From positions 124,001-188,000 of the forward strand of contig CAVWOU010000012.1 of NCBI GenBank assembly GCA_963756745.1: a stretch of 64,000 nt of DNA. Reading direction: 5' to 3'. Positions 1 to 8,933 of the stretch are shown here, in pieces (position 1 is the first letter of the stretch; each line of letters opens with the position of its first letter). The stretch is from DASPWW01 sp963756745 (GTDB taxonomy: Bacteria; Actinomycetota; Thermoleophilia; Solirubrobacterales; 70-9). The notes under the pieces were generated by a model, which was given only the letters and a program-made list of their open reading frames with translations, searched no databases and was not told the DNA's origin. The position numbers and the translations under genes are program-made.

Positions 1-5
1 ACCCC

Positions 6-260
6 GTGAGGTGCGGTCGCAAGCTCGCTTTCATCGTCGGCACCGAGGAGTCCGATCGGCTCGTCGGGACGAGCCGGCCGGACGTCATCCTCGGCGACCT
101 CGGCAACGACACGATCATCGGCAAGGGCGGCAAGGACAAGCTGTGTGGCGAGCAGGGACGCGACAAGCTCAAAGGCGGCGGCGGGAAGGACCTCTGCGAC
201 GGAGGCCCTTCCCGGGACAAGGCAGGCAGGTGCGAGAAGGAGAAGAGGGTCGCCGGGTAG
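6..260 (+). CDS. RTX-type calcium-binding repeat protein, C-terminal part
   Basis: The reading frame holds degenerate nonapeptide repeats of the hemolysin-type calcium-binding kind, with units such as GDLGNDTIIG and GKGGKDKLCG, then a short basic tail containing a Cys. Proteins of this kind are usually secreted and fold into a calcium-loaded beta-roll. A GTG lies at position 6, but the frame is open to the window edge, so the gene very probably starts upstream and only its end is visible. No catalytic domain can be seen, so its role (adhesin, surface layer or enzyme) is unknown. Confidence 0.6.
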   Translation: MRCGRKLAFIVGTEESDRLVGTSRPDVILGDLGNDTIIGKGGKDKLCGEQGRDKLKGGGGKDLCDGGPSRDKAGRCEKEKRVAG

Positions 261-300
261 TGTTCGGAGCCACTTCACCGAGTCCGCGAGGAGGTAAGCG

Positions 301-864
301 ATGACGCATCACGAGCATCTGCCACTCGAGGGGAAGCGGGGAGCGGTGATGATCGGCCCGATGTTCGAGGACGTCGAGGCGACCTATCCCTACTACCGCC
401 TGCTCGAGGCGGGGGCGACGGTCGAGCTGATCGGGATCGAGGGGGATGCCACGGTCAAGGGTAAGAAGGGCCAGGAGCTTCGAACCGATAACGCGGCCGC
501 CGACCTGATCGCCGACGACCTCGACCTGCTGGTGATCGCGGGCGGGTATGGCCCGGACAAGCTCCGAACCGATGCCGGGGTCCAGAAGCTCGTTCGCGAG
601 CTCGACGAGGCCGGAAAGCCGATTGCGTTCATCTGCCACGCTGGCTGGGTTCCGATCTCGGCCGGCATCGTCGACGGCCGGCGTGTGACTTCCGTTCCGG
701 CGATCGCGGACGATCTCCGGAACGCCGGGGCCGAGTGGGCGGACGCGGAGGTGGTCGTCGACGGGAACTTCGTGACCTCGCGGCGGCCCGACGACCTCCC
801 GGCGTTCATGCGCGCGTTGATCGAGGTCGCGGTGGGCGCAGCGGAGCCGGTCGCGGCCTCGTAG
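301..864 (+). CDS. DJ-1/PfpI family protein
   Basis: This 187-residue protein has the DJ-1/PfpI (class I glutamine amidotransferase-like) fold. A nucleophile-elbow Cys sits at about residue 112 in ICHAGW, with a conserved Glu near residue 23. The family includes YhbO/PfpI-type stress proteins with protease, chaperone or deglycase activity, and the substrate cannot be told from sequence. A strong Shine-Dalgarno sequence, AGGAGGT, lies 6 nt before the ATG and fixes the start. The gene is followed closely by the DUF5519 gene on the same strand, so the two may be cotranscribed. It is probably a cytosolic stress-response enzyme. Confidence 0.85.
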   Translation: MTHHEHLPLEGKRGAVMIGPMFEDVEATYPYYRLLEAGATVELIGIEGDATVKGKKGQELRTDNAAADLIADDLDLLVIAGGYGPDKLRTDAGVQKLVRELDEAGKPIAFICHAGWVPISAGIVDGRRVTSVPAIADDLRNAGAEWADAEVVVDGNFVTSRRPDDLPAFMRALIEVAVGAAEPVAAS

Positions 865-881
865 CGGGGCGAGAGGTATCG

Positions 882-1232
882 ATGACCAGAGAACAGACAC
901 CAAGCGAGCGGATCACCGAGGAGGTCACCTCGTGGCCGGGAGTCGAGGCCGGTCCCGGCAGGCGCGGCGAGTTCGCGTTCACGATCGGGGGCCGCGAGAT
1001 CGGTCACCTGCACGGTGACCATGCCGCGCATTTCGGGTTCCCGAAGAGGGTGTGGGCCGAGCTGAAGGAGCAGGGACGGATCCAGGACCACCCGGTCTTC
1101 CCGGGCAAGGAGGGCCCGGGTGCGCGCCCGATCGAAAACGACGCCGACGTCCGCGATGTGATCGAGATGATGCGGCTGAATTACGACCGCGCCGTGGCCC
1201 GCCACGGCCTGCCGGTCGGGTCGGCTCAGTAG
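882..1232 (+). CDS. DUF5519 (luciferase-like) family small protein
   Basis: This is a 116-residue soluble protein. Its centre (FTIGGREIGHLHGDHAAHFGF, read in pieces) and the later stretch HPVFPGKEGPGARPI resemble the DUF5519 family, often annotated as luciferase-domain proteins. No biochemical function is established for the family. I chose the ATG at 882 because GAGAGG sits 5 nt upstream, although the frame is open further upstream. It lies 17 bp after the DJ-1/PfpI gene and overlaps the convergent cupredoxin gene by 7 bp at the stop codons. Confidence 0.7.
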   Translation: MTREQTPSERITEEVTSWPGVEAGPGRRGEFAFTIGGREIGHLHGDHAAHFGFPKRVWAELKEQGRIQDHPVFPGKEGPGARPIENDADVRDVIEMMRLNYDRAVARHGLPVGSAQ

Positions 1233-2071
1233 ACCCGTCGCGCGACGAGCGCGGTCGCCGCGCCGAGCGTCAGCAGACCGGCGCCGATGAGCGCAAGCCA
1301 GACCAGGTCGCTGCCGGTTGCCGGGAGGGTCGAGGTCGAGCCCGAGCCCGCGGTCGACGTTGTCCCGGTCGTTCCTATTGAGCCGGTGCTCAAGCCCGCG
1401 GTGCCGCTGCCGGTCGCGCCGGAGCCGCCGGAGCCGCCGGTTCCCGATCCGCCGCCCGAGCCACCGCCGGATCCGCCGCCCGATCCGCCTCCCGAGCTCG
1501 CGCCGACGGTGATCTTCCCCGTCATCCCGGCGTGCAGAGAGCAGAAGTAGGGGTAATTCCCCTTGCGGTTGAAGGTGTGAGAGCTCGTCTCGCCCTCGTC
1601 GATCACCGGCGTCTCGAAGCTCGAGTCCTCGCCAAGGGCGTTGTGGCGCTCGCGGTCGTCGTTCCGCCACTGGACGGTGTCGCCCGGGTCGATCGTGATG
1701 TTGCGCGGCTTGAACTTGATGTCGCGCATCGCGACTGTTCGCGTCGCGGATGCCCGCGCGCTCGCGTTCTTGGTGCGGGTCTGAGTCGGGCCGGCCCGCG
1801 CCGGGGCCGAGACCTCCGCCTTCTCGTCGGGTGCGGGCGGCGCTTCCGGAGCGGACGGCGCTTCCGGAGCGGGCGGCGCTTCCGGAGCCGGCTGCTCCTC
1901 CGAGGCGGGCGGTTGCTGATCCGGCGCGGGCGGGGCACTCGGCGCCGGCGCCTCCGGGCCGGTGGGAGGAGGCTGCGGGTTCTCCGTCGCGAACAGCACC
2001 GCGGGCGCCGCCAACGCAGCGAGAAGGACGTACCCGCCAACCAGGAGAACAATCCCCTGCCTGCACTGCAT
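1226..2071 (-). CDS. Sortase-anchored cupredoxin-domain surface protein
   Basis: This 281-residue protein has an N-terminal hydrophobic signal segment (about residues 6-28) and a Pro/Ala/Glu-rich spacer with PAPEAP repeats (about 31-85). Next comes a plastocyanin-like domain (about 112-190) with ligand set His143, Cys177, His180 and Met183, which fits a type 1 copper site. After a long GGGS-type linker comes LPATG (249-253), a transmembrane helix and a basic RR tail, which is a sortase sorting signal. It is therefore probably a copper protein attached to the cell wall, perhaps in extracellular electron transfer or copper handling. It starts 26 bp downstream of the ThyX-like gene on the same strand. 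Confidence 0.85.
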   Translation of the reverse strand: MQCRQGIVLLVGGYVLLAALAAPAVLFATENPQPPPTGPEAPAPSAPPAPDQQPPASEEQPAPEAPPAPEAPSAPEAPPAPDEKAEVSAPARAGPTQTRTKNASARASATRTVAMRDIKFKPRNITIDPGDTVQWRNDDRERHNALGEDSSFETPVIDEGETSSHTFNRKGNYPYFCSLHAGMTGKITVGASSGGGSGGGSGGGSGGGSGTGGSGGSGATGSGTAGLSTGSIGTTGTTSTAGSGSTSTLPATGSDLVWLALIGAGLLTLGAATALVARRVY

Positions 2072-2097
2072 CTGACGATCGTAGCGCGCTAGTTCGC

Positions 2098-3681
2098 TCA
2101 GCCGGCCGCGCGCAGGCGCTTGCGGTGCGTGCGGATCTCGCTCAGGATGCGTTCCAGGCGCGGTTCGCGCGAGGTGTCGACGTGGCGTATCGCCCGTGCG
2201 ATCGCGGGGTGGACGTCGGCGATCTGCTCGTACATGGCCTGCGCGACCGCGCGATACGTGGGGTGACCCTCCCGGCCCGAGCGAAGCTCGCAGATGTGCA
2301 TCGCCTCGCGCGCATTGAGGTCGAGGACGTAGCGAATCCGGTAGCCGAGGCAGAGCGCGTACGGTGCAGCGTCCGGCAAACCGGCCGACTCGAGGCGCGC
2401 GAACTCGCGCCGCGAGATCGCCAGCGCACGCTCGTACTCGTCGCCGACGCCGGCCTGGCGAACCTCGTCAGGCACGCCGGCGCCTAGGTCGGGCGAGAGC
2501 CGCTGCCACTGACACGTGAGCAGGCGATGGCGCTGCAGGTCGCGAAATCCGCCGTAGTCGGACACGATCTCGAACCGGTAGCGGACCGCCTCCCACCCGC
2601 GGCCGGGCCGATGGCGACGGTTTCGCCGCTCTCCCGCCAGCTCGCTTAGCATCAGCTCGCGCTCGCGCGGATCGAGCGCCTCGACCGCCGCGCGAATCCG
2701 CTCCTCGGCCACCCCGGCCTGCTCGAAGAGCGACGCGCTGAGCAGGTCCTCCTCGGTGCCGTCGACATGCACGAGCTCGACCCTGGGGCCGTCGCCGGGA
2801 TCACGGCGGTCGAGGCCGAGGCGCGCGACCCAGCGCTCGGTCGCCTCGCGTCTGTGCCGGAGGTACTCGATCCACTCGCCGCCGCGATCGGGCCGCTCGA
2901 TCCGGGCGAGGAAGCTCGGTATCAGCCTGTTCAGCTCCTCGAGCATCATGTCCGCGAAGTGGCGCGCCTCCGGCAGCGGCGACGCCATCAGCCGCAGCAG
3001 GAGCTGCTCGTAGGCCTGGCCCGACGCGAAGATGCCGACGTGGCTGAGGGTCGAGGCCGGCAGCAGCCCGCGCAGCAGGTCGAGCGCCTTGGCCTTGATC
3101 GAGCGCCGCCACGCCGCCTCGGGCTCGTCCTGTCGCGGCCAGTTCCCGGCGGCCCACCCCTGCACGGACTCGAGGCTGCGCGAGTAGATCTCGAACAGCT
3201 CCTGCATCGCGTCCCCGTACGCGCGCCCGAGCTCCTCGTCGCGGTAGTAGCGATACCCGCCTCCGGGCATCGGCTGGTCGTACGGGATGTAGCGGGTCGA
3301 CTGCTCGAGGTACGCCGCGAGCCGCCCGCGCTGGAGCAGCTTCGTGAGCACGTTCGAGACCCACTCGCAGGCGAGATGCGCGCCGCCCACCTGGGCGATC
3401 GAGTCGTCGCCGTAGCCGATGAACACGCGCTCGTACAGCCCGGCGGCACGCTCGCCCTCTGCTCCGTCGAAAGGCCGCCCTCCCTCCGGAACGTCGGATG
3501 CGAACTCCTCGAGGAACATGCGGCGCAGCGTCCCCGGGTAGCGGGAGTAGCGCGCGAACATCGCGCCCTTCACGGCCTCGGGGAGATCGACGAGGGCGAA
3601 AACCGGCCGGTCGAGGTTCGTGAAATGGGGGGCGAGGATCGCCCGCTCCTCGTCTGTGAAGCTCTCGACCGGATACTGCAA
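2098..3681 (-). CDS. FAD-dependent thymidylate synthase-like protein, two ThyX-like halves
   Basis: This 527-residue protein is about twice the length of ThyX and looks like two ThyX-like modules. The first half holds RGRLAAYLEQSTRYIPYD, which resembles the ThyX signature around RHR and S-x-R-Y. The second half holds QRHRLLTCQWQRLSPDLG, which keeps RHR but loses the usual downstream Ser/Arg pattern. ThyX makes dTMP from dUMP using FAD and methylenetetrahydrofolate. Whether this divergent double form is active is unclear, because neither half shows a full canonical signature. It is a known annotation class in actinobacteria and Chloroflexi. Start is the ATG at 3681. Confidence 0.75.
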   Translation of the reverse strand: MQYPVESFTDEERAILAPHFTNLDRPVFALVDLPEAVKGAMFARYSRYPGTLRRMFLEEFASDVPEGGRPFDGAEGERAAGLYERVFIGYGDDSIAQVGGAHLACEWVSNVLTKLLQRGRLAAYLEQSTRYIPYDQPMPGGGYRYYRDEELGRAYGDAMQELFEIYSRSLESVQGWAAGNWPRQDEPEAAWRRSIKAKALDLLRGLLPASTLSHVGIFASGQAYEQLLLRLMASPLPEARHFADMMLEELNRLIPSFLARIERPDRGGEWIEYLRHRREATERWVARLGLDRRDPGDGPRVELVHVDGTEEDLLSASLFEQAGVAEERIRAAVEALDPRERELMLSELAGERRNRRHRPGRGWEAVRYRFEIVSDYGGFRDLQRHRLLTCQWQRLSPDLGAGVPDEVRQAGVGDEYERALAISRREFARLESAGLPDAAPYALCLGYRIRYVLDLNAREAMHICELRSGREGHPTYRAVAQAMYEQIADVHPAIARAIRHVDTSREPRLERILSEIRTHRKRLRAAG

Positions 3682-3709
3682 GGGGGTCCGATCCTAAAGT
3701 CCGGGTCGG

Positions 3710-4666
3710 CTAGCGGCCGTCGGTCTCGACCTCGTGGGGCTCGGCCGCACTTGGGGGATGATCGCTCAGCGGGCGCGCGAGAACCTCCTCGCGTCCGTAG
3801 TGGCCGACCGAGTCGAACCAGCGCTTCGCCCGCAGTCCCATGCCGAGATCGCAATCGGCGGCCACGATCCCCTCCTGGTCGTACAGCGGGCCGGCGATCA
3901 CCTCGCCCATTCGGGGCTCGACGATCGCGGCGCCGCCGCGCCCGAACACCTCCACGCCCTCGGGGAGCTCCGCCGGAAAGTCGTCGGGGAACGCGTCGGC
4001 CGGGATGTATTGCGGCACCGAGACTACGAACGCACCGGACTCGATCGCGATGTGGCGCACCGAGGCGAGCCACCCGTCGGTGTCGTCGGCCGTTGGCGCG
4101 AGCCAGATCTGCGGCCCGCCCCTGTACACCGCGTAGCGGGCGAGCGGCATCCTGTTCTCCCAGCAGATCAGCCCGCCGACCCGGCCGGCGGGAGTGTCGA
4201 CGACGTCGAGGTCATCGCCGGCCCCGATCCCGTGGAAGATCCGCTCGTGCATCGTCGGCATCAGCTTGCGGTGCTTCCAGACCAGGCCCTCGGGGCCGAT
4301 CAGCAGCAGGGCGTTGTATAGCGTCCCGGGCCGCTGGGACTCGCGCTCGTTGACGCCGATCGCGCAGTGGATGTCGTGCTCCCGGCACGCCTCGGCGATC
4401 CGGTCGACGAGCGGCCCCGGCACGTCGACCGAGTTCGCCCACAGCCGCTCCCACAGCTCGTCCCAACCGCCGAAGCTCGCCGCCCCGGCCGCCCACGCGC
4501 CCGATGGGTACAGCGGCACGAAGACCTCAGGCAGCACCGCCAGCTTGGCGCCGTTCTGGGCGGCCTCGCCGAGCAGCCGCACCGCCTTGTCGATGCTCGC
4601 CTCGGCGTCGAGGATCACGGGCGTCGCCTGGATCGCGGCGACGCGCACCGTCGCGAACTCCGTCAT
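3710..4666 (-). CDS. Nitrilase-family carbon-nitrogen hydrolase
   Basis: This 318-residue protein has the complete nitrilase superfamily triad: Glu47 in LPEVFVPLYPSG, Lys134 in HRKLMPT and Cys168 in GGLICWENRMPL. The CWEN context is typical of true nitrilases, which hydrolyse organic nitriles to acids and ammonia, rather than of amidases. Length matches the family. The enzyme should be cytosolic and form spiral oligomers. It lies 28 bp upstream of the ThyX-like gene and 16 bp downstream of the VOC gene, all on the minus strand, so a shared transcript is likely. The substrate is not predictable. Confidence 0.9.
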   Translation of the reverse strand: MTEFATVRVAAIQATPVILDAEASIDKAVRLLGEAAQNGAKLAVLPEVFVPLYPSGAWAAGAASFGGWDELWERLWANSVDVPGPLVDRIAEACREHDIHCAIGVNERESQRPGTLYNALLLIGPEGLVWKHRKLMPTMHERIFHGIGAGDDLDVVDTPAGRVGGLICWENRMPLARYAVYRGGPQIWLAPTADDTDGWLASVRHIAIESGAFVVSVPQYIPADAFPDDFPAELPEGVEVFGRGGAAIVEPRMGEVIAGPLYDQEGIVAADCDLGMGLRAKRWFDSVGHYGREEVLARPLSDHPPSAAEPHEVETDGR

Positions 4667-4682
4667 CGGCCGAGCATACGAC

Positions 4683-5045
4683 TTAACCCCCGGAGGGAGG
4701 CGGAGGCGCCGCCATCACCTCGAGTCGCCCGCCCCCGGGTGTGAGCACGAAGGCACGCCGCTCTCCCCACAGCTCGTCGGCGTCCTCGACCTCGAAGCCG
4801 GCGTCGCGCAGCCGTGCGACGGAAGCGTCGTACTCGGCGGCCACGACCCCTGGATGGCCGAGCACGGGCGTCGTCGCCGTGGGCGTGTGGATGAGGTGAA
4901 TCTGGGTGGGCCCATGCTCGAGCCAGCTCACGAAGGGCGCGATCGGGTCGGGCGCCGGCACGCGCGCGAACTCGAGCAGCTCGAACAGCTCGATCGTTCG
5001 GTCGACGTTCTCGGGAGCGACCTCGAGCGACACGTGGTGCAGCAC
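4683..5045 (-). CDS. VOC (glyoxalase-like) superfamily protein
   Basis: This 120-residue protein has the VOC pattern: MLHHVSLEV at the N-terminus, then the pairing of beta-alpha-beta-beta-beta modules ending in FVLTPGGGRLEVM. Candidate metal ligands are His3 or His4 and a late Glu. The superfamily covers glyoxalase I, extradiol dioxygenases and antibiotic-binding proteins, and nothing here selects among them. It sits between the AEC transporter gene and the nitrilase gene on the same strand with short spacings. Confidence 0.75.
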   Translation of the reverse strand: MLHHVSLEVAPENVDRTIELFELLEFARVPAPDPIAPFVSWLEHGPTQIHLIHTPTATTPVLGHPGVVAAEYDASVARLRDAGFEVEDADELWGERRAFVLTPGGGRLEVMAAPPPPSGG

Positions 5046-5072
5046 GGGTGAAGCTTCGCACCCCTGTCGCCT

Positions 5073-5993
5073 TCAGGAAGCCAGCGACAGCGGGACAAGC
5101 GCGACCACCGCGATCGCGGTCGACCACGCGACGGCGCCGGCGGAGATCCGCAGGTCGAGCCCGTACGCGTGGGTGACGATCATCGTGTTGATGCCGCACG
5201 GCATCGCGGCGAGCAGCAAGTAGGTGTCGGGAAGCTCGATCAGCGGCAGCGCGATGAGGTAGAGCAGGAGGGGCGCGAGGAGGAGCCTGATCGCGACCGC
5301 CGCGGCGACCGGCGCGTCGAGCGGCGGCGGCACCGCGATCGCGCCCTCGTCCGCCTCCTCGGCGAGGGCTGCCCCGACGGCGAAGAAGCCCAGGGGCAGC
5401 ACCGCGACGATCGCGATCCGCGAGGCGTCGACGAGGACGTCCGGCGCGAGCGAGTCGGGCGCGATCACGGCGAGGAGGGCCGCGTAGAGCGGCGGGTTGC
5501 GGGTGAAGAACGCCGCGACGCGTTCCCCCGCGCCGACTCCCGCCCGATCCCCGAACGCCGCCCCGACCGAGAACGCGCCGAGCAGCAGCGCGGGCGCCGA
5601 GACGAGCACGTCGTACACGACCGCCTCCGACAACGCGTCGAAGCCAAGCAGCGCGGCGACGAGCGGATACCCGAGGTAGCCGGTGTTGGCGATCAGCGCG
5701 CAGCACATCACGGAGCCGATCGCGGGACGCTCCAGGCGCAGCACCCGCGCCGCGACGAACCACGCGGTGAACGTCACCGCTCCGAGCGCCACGTAGGCGA
5801 GCACGACGCCGGCGCCGGCGTGCACGTCGATGTCGGCGCGGGCGAGGTTGAAGAACGTGACCGGGGGGAGGACGAAGTAAAGGACGAAGATCAGCCCTCG
5901 CCGCGCCGCGATCCCGGCCCGCCCGCCGAAGCGGTCCTCGGCCCACACGCCGACCGCCGTCGCCACCAGGATCGTCGCCACGATCGCCGCCAT
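5073..5993 (-). CDS. AEC-family (auxin efflux carrier-like) transporter
   Basis: This 306-residue integral membrane protein has about eight to ten hydrophobic segments. Its overall pattern is that of the bile/arsenite/riboflavin-type AEC family, including NTGYLGYPL around residue 105 and MPCGINTMIVTHAYGLD near the C-terminus. Members export or import small organic acids such as malate or malonate. The substrate here is unknown. The start ATG at 5993 is divergent from the aminotransferase gene at 6042, with only 48 bp between, so the promoters must overlap. It heads a minus-strand run that continues through the VOC and nitrilase genes. Confidence 0.85.
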   Translation of the reverse strand: MAAIVATILVATAVGVWAEDRFGGRAGIAARRGLIFVLYFVLPPVTFFNLARADIDVHAGAGVVLAYVALGAVTFTAWFVAARVLRLERPAIGSVMCCALIANTGYLGYPLVAALLGFDALSEAVVYDVLVSAPALLLGAFSVGAAFGDRAGVGAGERVAAFFTRNPPLYAALLAVIAPDSLAPDVLVDASRIAIVAVLPLGFFAVGAALAEEADEGAIAVPPPLDAPVAAAVAIRLLLAPLLLYLIALPLIELPDTYLLLAAMPCGINTMIVTHAYGLDLRISAGAVAWSTAIAVVALVPLSLAS

Positions 5994-6041
5994 TCGCTGA
6001 GCCTTTCACGGCCGAGGCTCCAGCCTGCGAACATCGGCGAC

Positions 6042-7425
6042 ATGACGCAGGCGGGCACGGAGGCTGTGATCTCCCGCGACCGGGTCGCGGCGCTGCTCCA
6101 AAGAGAGCGGGAGTCGTTCGCGAGCGGGCATCCCGCGTCGCGTGAGATGCACGAGCGCGCGATCGAGGGCCCGCTGCTCTCGGGCGTGCCGATGAACTGG
6201 ATGACGCGCTGGCCGGGCGCCTTCCCGATCTACTTCGCCGAAGCGCGGGGTGCTCGGATCGTCGACGTCGACGGGATCGAGTACGCGGATCTGTGCCTCG
6301 GCGACACCGGCGCGATGACCGGCCACTCGCCGGCTCCCACCGTCGCGGCGGCGAGCGAGCGGCTGGGTCGCGGGATCACGACGATGCTCCCGAGCTCCGA
6401 CGCTCTCGACGTCGGCTCGGAGATGGAGCGGCGGTTCGGCCTCCGCCACTGGCAGTTCACGCTCTCGGCGACGGACGCGAACCGGTTCGCGATCCGCCTC
6501 GCGCGCGAGATCACCGGGCGGCCGAAGATCCTCGTCTTCAACCACTGCTACCACGGCACGGTGGACGAGACCTTCGCCTCCCTTGAGGACGGCAGGGTGG
6601 TCGCGCGGCACGGCAGCGTCGGCCCGCCGGTCGACGTGGCGCTGACCACCCGGGTGGTCGAGTTCAACGACGTCGACGCGCTCGAGCGCGAGCTGGGCGC
6701 GGGCGACGTCGCGTGCGTGCTCGCGGAGCCGGCGCTGACGAACGTCGGCATCGTGCTCGCGGAGCCGGGCTATCACGACCGCCTGCGCGAGGCGACGCGC
6801 GAGGCCGGGACGCTGCTGATCATCGACGAGACCCACACGCTGTGCTGTGGCCCGGGCGGCTACACCGCCGCCGAGGGGCTCGAGCCCGACATGCTGACGA
6901 TCGGCAAGCCGATCGCGGGCGGGATCCCGACGGGCGCGTACGGGATGACCGACGCGGTCGCGGCGCGGCGTCCTCGAGGGGACGATCTGGGACGAGGCGG
7001 ACGTGGGAGGGATCGGCGGAACGCTCGCCGGGAACGCGCTCTCACTGACCGCGGTCCGCGCGACGCTCGCCGAGGTCCTCACCGAGGAGGCCTTCGAGCG
7101 CATGATCGCCCTCGCGAAGCGCTTCGAGGCAGGTGTTGCGGAGTCGATCGCGGCCCACGAGCTCCCGTGGCAGGTCACGCGCCTGGGGTGCCGTGCCGAG
7201 TACATGTTCGCCCCCGGGCGACCGCGCACGGGCGGGGAGGCGGCGGCCGGGTTCGACCCCGGCCTCGAAGCGCTGCTGCACCTCTACATGCTCAACCGCG
7301 GCGTCCTGATGACCCCGTTCCACATGATGGCGCTGATGTCGCCGGCGACGACCGAGGCCGACGTCGACCGCCACAGCGCCGCGTTCGCCGAGGCCGCGGC
7401 CGAGCTGACCTCAGAGCGCCGCTGA
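6042..7425 (+). pseudogene. Class III aminotransferase (glutamate-1-semialdehyde aminomutase-like), frameshifted
   Basis: The first part encodes a class III PLP fold with NHCYHGTVDET, the DETHT aspartate motif and the PLP lysine in LTIGKPIAGGIPTGAYG. At about 6970 the frame breaks. The sequence continues in the next frame from VLEGTIWDEADVGGIGGT to the end at 7425. One extra base in the G/C run around 6968-6972 explains this, and the total length is 3n+1. The nearest family is HemL-like aspartate aminotransferase family proteins, but context does not support a role in heme synthesis. The ATG at 6042 is preferred, since the open frame upstream is antisense to the AEC transporter. Either an assembly error or a true pseudogene. 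Confidence 0.8.
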
Positions 7426-7438
7426 GCACCCGGCGGCG

Positions 7439-8861
7439 CTAGCCCGTCTCGGCCCTGACGAGCTCGAGCAGCACGTCTATCAGGGTGTCGACGTCGCGTT
7501 CGGTCGTCTGCCAGTTGACGATCGCGGGGCGGAAGGCGACTTTGCCGTCGTACACCGTCGTGCCGGCGAACACTGTGCCGTGGCGGAGCAGCGCCTCGCC
7601 GAGCCGGCGGTTGAGCTCGTCGAGATCTTCCTCGTCGACGCCCGCCGGGCGGACCCTGAAGCACACGATGTTGAGCCGGACGTCGGCCAGGCGCTCGAGC
7701 TCGGCCGCGTCGTCGATTCGCGCCGCGAGGTGCCTCGCGAGGGCGAGGTGGCGCTCCACCATCGCGCGATACCCGGACCGCCCGTACGCCCGCAACGTCG
7801 CCCAGACCGCGAATGCCCTCGCCCGCCGCGAGCTCTCGGGACTGAGAAAGCCCGGGTTCGGCCGGTCCTCGCGGTAGGCGAGGTACGGTGCTCCGACCGC
7901 GAACGCCTTTGCGAGCCGGTCGGGCTCGCGCACGAACGCGAAGCCGCAGTCGTACGGGACGTTGAGCCACTTGTGGCCGTCCGCCGCCACCGACTGGGCA
8001 CGCTCGACTCCCTCGGTGAGATGCCTCGACTCCGGAGCGAGCCGAGCGAACAGGCCGAACGCGCCGTCGACGTGAAGCCACGCGCCGTGGCGCTCGGCGA
8101 GGTCCGCCGTGGCCGCGATCGGGTCGAAGTCACCCGCATTGACCTCGCCGGCGTTCGCGATCACGATCGCGGGAGCGCCGTCGAGCTCGGCGAGCTCACG
8201 CTCGAGCCGCTCGAGGTCGAGACGCCCGACGCCGTCTCGCTCGAGGCGGCGAACGTTCGATCTCCCCATCCCGAGCATCCCAATCGCCTGCACGGCGCTG
8301 GGATGCACGTAGCCGCTGGTCAGCACGCCGGGGCCGGAAGTCCGCCGAGCCCCTGCTCGTCCACGTCCACTCCCTGCCGCTCCGCCCACCAGGTGCGCGC
8401 CGCCGCCAGCCCCGCGAAGTTGGCCATCGTCGCGCCCGTCGTCAGCACGCCCCCGTCGCTATCGGGGAGCTCGAACAGCTGCCGCAGCCACTGGATCGAG
8501 AGCCGCTCCATCGCCGAGGCGAGCGGGGAGGACGCCCAGCTGTACGCCACCTGGTCGAGGGCGGAGGTGAGCCAGTCGGCCGCCAGCGACGCCGGCGTCG
8601 TTCCCCCGATCACGAAGTGGAAGAAGCGCGGGCCGCTCGAGCGCGTCGCACCGCCCCGCGCCTTTTCGAGCAGCTCGGCCACCGCCGCGAGCGCTCCGTC
8701 TCCGTCTTCGGGGAGGTCTCCGGCAACCGAGCCGGCCACGTCCTCCGCTTCGTGCCCGAGCACGGGTCGTCGCCAAGCCCGGTGACGTACCCGGTGGAAC
8801 CCGCCGCGGCCAGGGCGAGCACCTCCTCGATCTCGTCGCGAAGATCGAGGGGGTCGGTCAC
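7439..8861 (-). pseudogene. PLP-dependent group II (aromatic/glutamate-type) decarboxylase, two frameshifts
   Basis: Three overlapping frames together make one group II decarboxylase of about 475 residues. The N-terminus starts at a GTG at 8861 (TDPLDLRDEIEEVLALAAAG). A missing base near 8760 shifts the frame into GHEAEDVAGSVAGDLPED. A missing C in the run at 8330-8333 shifts it again into GVLTSGYVHPSAVQAIG. The PLP-binding lysine is in AADGHKWLNVPYDCG. The family removes the carboxyl group of aromatic amino acids, glutamate or cysteine sulfinate, and specificity cannot be called. It converges with the aminotransferase gene (13 bp apart). The indel in a homopolymer makes assembly error plausible. 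Confidence 0.8.
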
Positions 8862-8890
8862 GAATCAGGCGTTCGCGCTCGGCCCAACAT

Positions 8891-8923
8891 CAAATTCCCC
8901 GCCCTGGGCGGGATCCTGATTTG
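8891..8923 (-). terminator. Hairpin terminator after nuoN
   Basis: Between the nuoN stop and the decarboxylase start, a GC stem CCCGCC/GGCGGG with a 3-nt loop is flanked by an outer CAAAT/ATTTG pairing. On the minus strand the stem is followed by an AT-rich stretch (GAATTTGATG). It is the best terminator-like structure in the window and sits where the complex I transcript should end. Confidence 0.65.
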
Positions 8924-8933
8924 AGCCTCGCGC

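Noticed and set aside
1840..1890. Short direct repeats (GGCGCTTCCGGAGCG units)
   Set aside because: They encode the PAPEAP spacer of the cupredoxin protein; coding repeats, not a CRISPR or intergenic element.
4663..6009. 448-codon minus-strand frame over the AEC transporter and VOC genes
   Set aside because: Arg/Gly-rich shadow frame; the AEC and VOC genes in other frames have clear family patterns.
5169..6041. Upstream extension of the aminotransferase frame by 291 codons
   Set aside because: It is charged, repetitive sequence antisense to the AEC transporter; the aminotransferase starts at the ATG at 6042.
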